Positions 62,358-64,000 of a DNA stretch of 64,000 nucleotides are shown one piece after another. The stretch lies in contig JAEZRP010000013.1 in assembly GCA_023444095.1 (NCBI GenBank), positions 1 to 64,000 of the forward strand, in the 5' to 3' direction. The notes under the pieces were generated by a model. The model saw nothing but the letters and a program-made list of their open reading frames with translations. It was not told the DNA's origin and did not search any database. The stretch's first letter is position 1; every line of letters starts with the position of its first letter. Source of the DNA: Bacillota bacterium. Its GTDB lineage: Bacteria; Bacillota; Clostridia; Christensenellales; Aristaeellaceae. The translations under genes were made by a program, and so were the position numbers.

Positions 62358-62923
62358 TGGTCACGCGTCTCGTCACGGAACTGAGCAAGCATCCCGTCAT
62401 CGCGGCCGCGCGCACCATGGATGCGGTGACGCGCGCGGCGCGCGCGCCCGTCGCGGCCGTGTTCATCCTCGGCGGCACGATCACGAACCTCAGGGAGATG
62501 GTGACGCGCGCGCACGACGGACATAAATATGCTTTTTTGCACATCGACCTCGCCGAGGGCCTCGGGCGCGACGACGCGGCAGTCGAGTGGTGCGTGCGGG
62601 AGCTGAAGGTGGACGGCGTCATTTCGACGCGTCCGTCGCTCATCCGGCGCGCTTCGGAACTCGGCGTCATTACTATCCAGCGGCTGTTTCTGATGGACTC
62701 GCCGTCCTTCGAGCACGGCAAGCGGCTTCTGCGCGCGACGCCGCCGGAGATGGCCGAAGTCCTGCCCGGCATCGCCCCCAAGGCGGTCAGGGAGCTCTGC
62801 GCCGCGCTCGACAAACCCGTGATCGCGGGCGGGATGATCTCCGAGAGGGGGGAGATTCTCGACGCGCTGAACGCGGGCGCGATTGCCGTTTCTGTCAGCG
62901 ACGAAAGGCTGTGGACGCTATAG
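62357..62923 (+). CDS. glpP: GlpP-type glycerol-3-phosphate-responsive antiterminator
   Basis: 188 residues of the G3P_antiterm family. FILGGTITNLREMVTRAHDG (split here: FILGG at about 37 and later KYAFLHIDLAEGLGRD) and the C-terminal PVIAGGMISERGEI match GlpP. In B. subtilis it binds leader RNA of glp genes with glycerol-3-phosphate and prevents termination. No glpF, glpK or glpD is in the window, so its RNA target lies elsewhere. The ATG overlaps the reductase stop (TAATG). Confidence 0.88.
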   Translation: MVTRLVTELSKHPVIAAARTMDAVTRAARAPVAAVFILGGTITNLREMVTRAHDGHKYAFLHIDLAEGLGRDDAAVEWCVRELKVDGVISTRPSLIRRASELGVITIQRLFLMDSPSFEHGKRLLRATPPEMAEVLPGIAPKAVRELCAALDKPVIAGGMISERGEILDALNAGAIAVSVSDERLWTL

Positions 62924-63663
62924 ACAGGTATCTGCATGTCGGCTGGAACCCCATGCCGACCGTCGAGTGCGCCGCGCTGACCGGACCGCTCCCCCGCGGC
63001 TTCCGCATTGCCTTCGCGGCGGACTTCCACATCAGAAGCTCCACCTCCGACGCCCACCTCGATCGCCTCTGCGGCCTGTTGAGCGGCATGAAGGCGGACC
63101 TGCTGCTGCTCGGCGGCGATTACGGGGAGACGAAGGCCGCGGCGCGCAGACTCTTTGACGCGCTCTCCCGCCTGCGCTTTCCGTGCGCCGCGTATGCGGC
63201 GGTCGGCAATAACGACGCAGAATGCTTCGAGGACAGGGACGAGCTTCGCGCAGCCGCCCGCGTGCCGCTTCTCGTCAACGCGTCCGCGCGCGTGCGCGTC
63301 GCGGACAGGGTCCTCGAGATCGGCGGCGTGGACGAAATGAAGCATGGAAATCCCGACGCGCGCGGCCTGTTTTCAACGGAAGCGGACTACCGGGTCCTCC
63401 TCTCCCACTACCCCGTGATTCCGGATTTCGGAGGCGGCGCGCCCGCCGACCTCATCCTCTCCGGCCACACCCACGGCGGCCAGGTGAACCTTCTGGGCTT
63501 CACTTCCTACTCCCTCGGCTTCGAACGCGGAAAAGCCGCGCACCTCGCGGGACTTCGGGAATACGGCGGGAGAAAGCTCTTCGTCTCAACCGGAATCGGC
63601 ATGAGCAAACTTCCCCTGCGCGTCGGCGCCATGCCGCGCGTCCACGTTTTTGAATTTCAATAA
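62911..63663 (+). CDS. Metallophosphoesterase (YkuE/YaeI-like)
   Basis: About 250 residues. AADFHIRS (about 36-43), LLLGGDYGE (about 65-73), GNNDAE (about 97-102), LLSHYP and SGHTHGGQVNL (about 182-192) are the five calcineurin-type metal motifs. Relatives hydrolyse UDP-diacylglucosamine or other phosphoesters at the membrane, but this one has no twin-arginine signal or membrane span. The GTG start at 62911, overlapping glpP by 13 bp, is a choice by length; an ATG at 62953 is possible. Last gene of the ROK operon. Confidence 0.83.
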   Translation: MDAIDRYLHVGWNPMPTVECAALTGPLPRGFRIAFAADFHIRSSTSDAHLDRLCGLLSGMKADLLLLGGDYGETKAAARRLFDALSRLRFPCAAYAAVGNNDAECFEDRDELRAAARVPLLVNASARVRVADRVLEIGGVDEMKHGNPDARGLFSTEADYRVLLSHYPVIPDFGGGAPADLILSGHTHGGQVNLLGFTSYSLGFERGKAAHLAGLREYGGRKLFVSTGIGMSKLPLRVGAMPRVHVFEFQ

Positions 63664-63687
63664 GCAGTTTTTTCCGCCCCCAGGCTG

Positions 63688-63716
63688 TTGACATCTCCGC
63701 TCCTTGCCGCTATAAT
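63688..63716 (+). promoter_or_regulatory. Consensus sigma-A promoter of the small-RNA gene
   Basis: TTGACA (63688-63693), 17-bp spacer, TATAAT (63711-63716): a perfect match in both hexamers and spacing. Predicted start about 63722-63724. No open reading frame with a ribosome-binding site follows. Confidence 0.88.
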
Positions 63717-63721
63717 AGGAG

Positions 63722-63941
63722 CCGGAAAACATCCTGTGGTGTGCGTAACGCCGATGCTTTTACCCACATATCACAAAAAGGTTTCCGGGTCGGTTCGCAG
63801 CTGTCAGGCCCCCGATTTTCGCCAGGGGAAGACAATAAGCGGTCGCAGGTTACCGCCCTGCCGAGAGGCGGGTGATAAAGCAAAGGCGAGCGGCATTTAC
63901 GGGATTACATTTGGGGAGTCCGCATGGCGGGCTCCCGTTTT
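63722..63941 (+). ncRNA. ssrS: Probable 6S RNA
   Basis: A 220-nt transcribed unit bounded by a perfect sigma-A promoter and an intrinsic terminator, without coding capacity. 6S RNA binds the sigma-A holoenzyme by mimicking an open promoter. The ends pair: AUCCUGU near 63731 with ACGGGAU near 63899-63905, then further pairs including CGCC with GGCG, leaving unpaired bubbles. The central part contains short hairpins such as CCUGCC/GGCGGG at about 63868-63884. The segment UACCCACAUAUCACAAAAAGG resembles clostridial 6S RNAs as I remember them. SRP RNA is less likely because its GGAA/GCAG loop motif is missing. Confidence 0.65.
63914..63941 (+). terminator. Intrinsic terminator of the small-RNA gene
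   Basis: Ten-pair stem (63914-63923 with 63927-63936, one G-U), 3-nt loop, then GTTTTC. The last 59 bases of the window show nothing recognisable. Confidence 0.85.
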
Positions 63942-64000
63942 CGTGAGAAAGGCATGCGCGTGCCGGACGCCGCAGCGGCGGCCCCCGACCCCCTTCATGT

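Noticed and set aside
63722..63941. SRP RNA, cobalamin riboswitch or RNase P RNA as identity of the terminal RNA
   Set aside because: The SRP apical loop motif, the B12-box and the RNase P core sequences are all absent.
1..64000. CRISPR arrays, insertion sequences, prophage or integrative elements
   Set aside because: No regularly spaced repeats, transposase, integrase or phage structural genes were found; the only direct repeats are within protein domains or the GNAT duplication.

Overview
The window looks like chromosomal DNA of a GC-rich, anaerobic, Gram-positive bacterium of the Clostridia (Firmicutes/Bacillota). The evidence is a gerM homologue, the Bacillus/Clostridium-type order gerM - rph - rdgB - ysnB, the clostridial order secD-secF-recJ-relA-dtd-(metallo-hydrolase)-hemZ, a NiaR repressor, RqcH, GlpP, strong Shine-Dalgarno sites, consensus sigma-A promoters, and oxygen-sensitive enzymes (4Fe-4S aldo/keto reductases, a Cys-type sulfatase). 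I see no phage, insertion sequence, CRISPR array, rRNA or tRNA. Several glycoside hydrolases (GH29, GH38, GH42) and a sulfatase suggest a gut or other glycan-rich habitat. Genus cannot be told from this sequence.

Layout. 1-659: 3' end of a bacterial Ig-like surface protein gene. 793-4350 (minus): operon of GH29 alpha-L-fucosidase, nitroreductase, Fe-S aldo/keto reductase and GNAT. 4497-5609 (plus): membrane-anchored alpha/beta hydrolase. 5632-9299: NAD salvage locus, niaR-pncB-nadD leftward and a PTS-IIC-like membrane protein rightward from a shared operator/promoter; that protein is a candidate niacin transporter. 9268-18255 (minus): gerM, fused RNase PH/RdgB, ysnB-type phosphodiesterase, murJ, metY, metA and an MMPL exporter. 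18437-23651 (plus): rqcH, glycerol-1-phosphate dehydrogenase, ruvB, queA. 23717-26358: leader peptide plus a Tet(M)-like GTPase, a decayed small gene, and a cupin. 26400-28608: C39-like peptidase and D-lyxose isomerase leftward, class I aldolase rightward. 28687-34049 (plus): GH38 alpha-mannosidase, glyS, and an alpha/alpha-toroid protein of unknown role. 34054-38278 (minus): XRE regulator, tandem duplicated GNATs, DUF188 protein, transketolase.

38387-54134 (minus) is one long, tightly packed run starting at a consensus promoter: secD, secF, recJ, relA, dtd, a metallo-beta-lactamase-fold hydrolase, hemZ, three cyclophilins predicted for three locations (lipoprotein, membrane-anchored, cytosolic), an adhesion-like membrane protein, DUF2461, and a phosphohexomutase-like protein without its catalytic serine. 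54290-63663: PHP phosphatase, PhnP-like hydrolase and sulfatase, then a rightward sugar operon of ROK kinase, GNAT, GH42 beta-galactosidase, Fe-S aldo/keto reductase, GlpP and a metallophosphoesterase. The window ends with a small-RNA gene (about 63722-63941) that has a perfect sigma-A promoter and an intrinsic terminator; I read it as a probable 6S RNA.

The items most worth follow-up are the NiaR-linked PTS-IIC-like transporter, the serine-less phosphohexomutase, the Tet(M)-like GTPase with a leader peptide and altered domain IV loop, the SecF with low-complexity insertions, the three-location cyclophilin set, and two loci that each join a glycoside hydrolase, a two-cluster Fe-S aldo/keto reductase and a GNAT. 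Start codons were chosen by ribosome-binding site and homology; no database search was possible.
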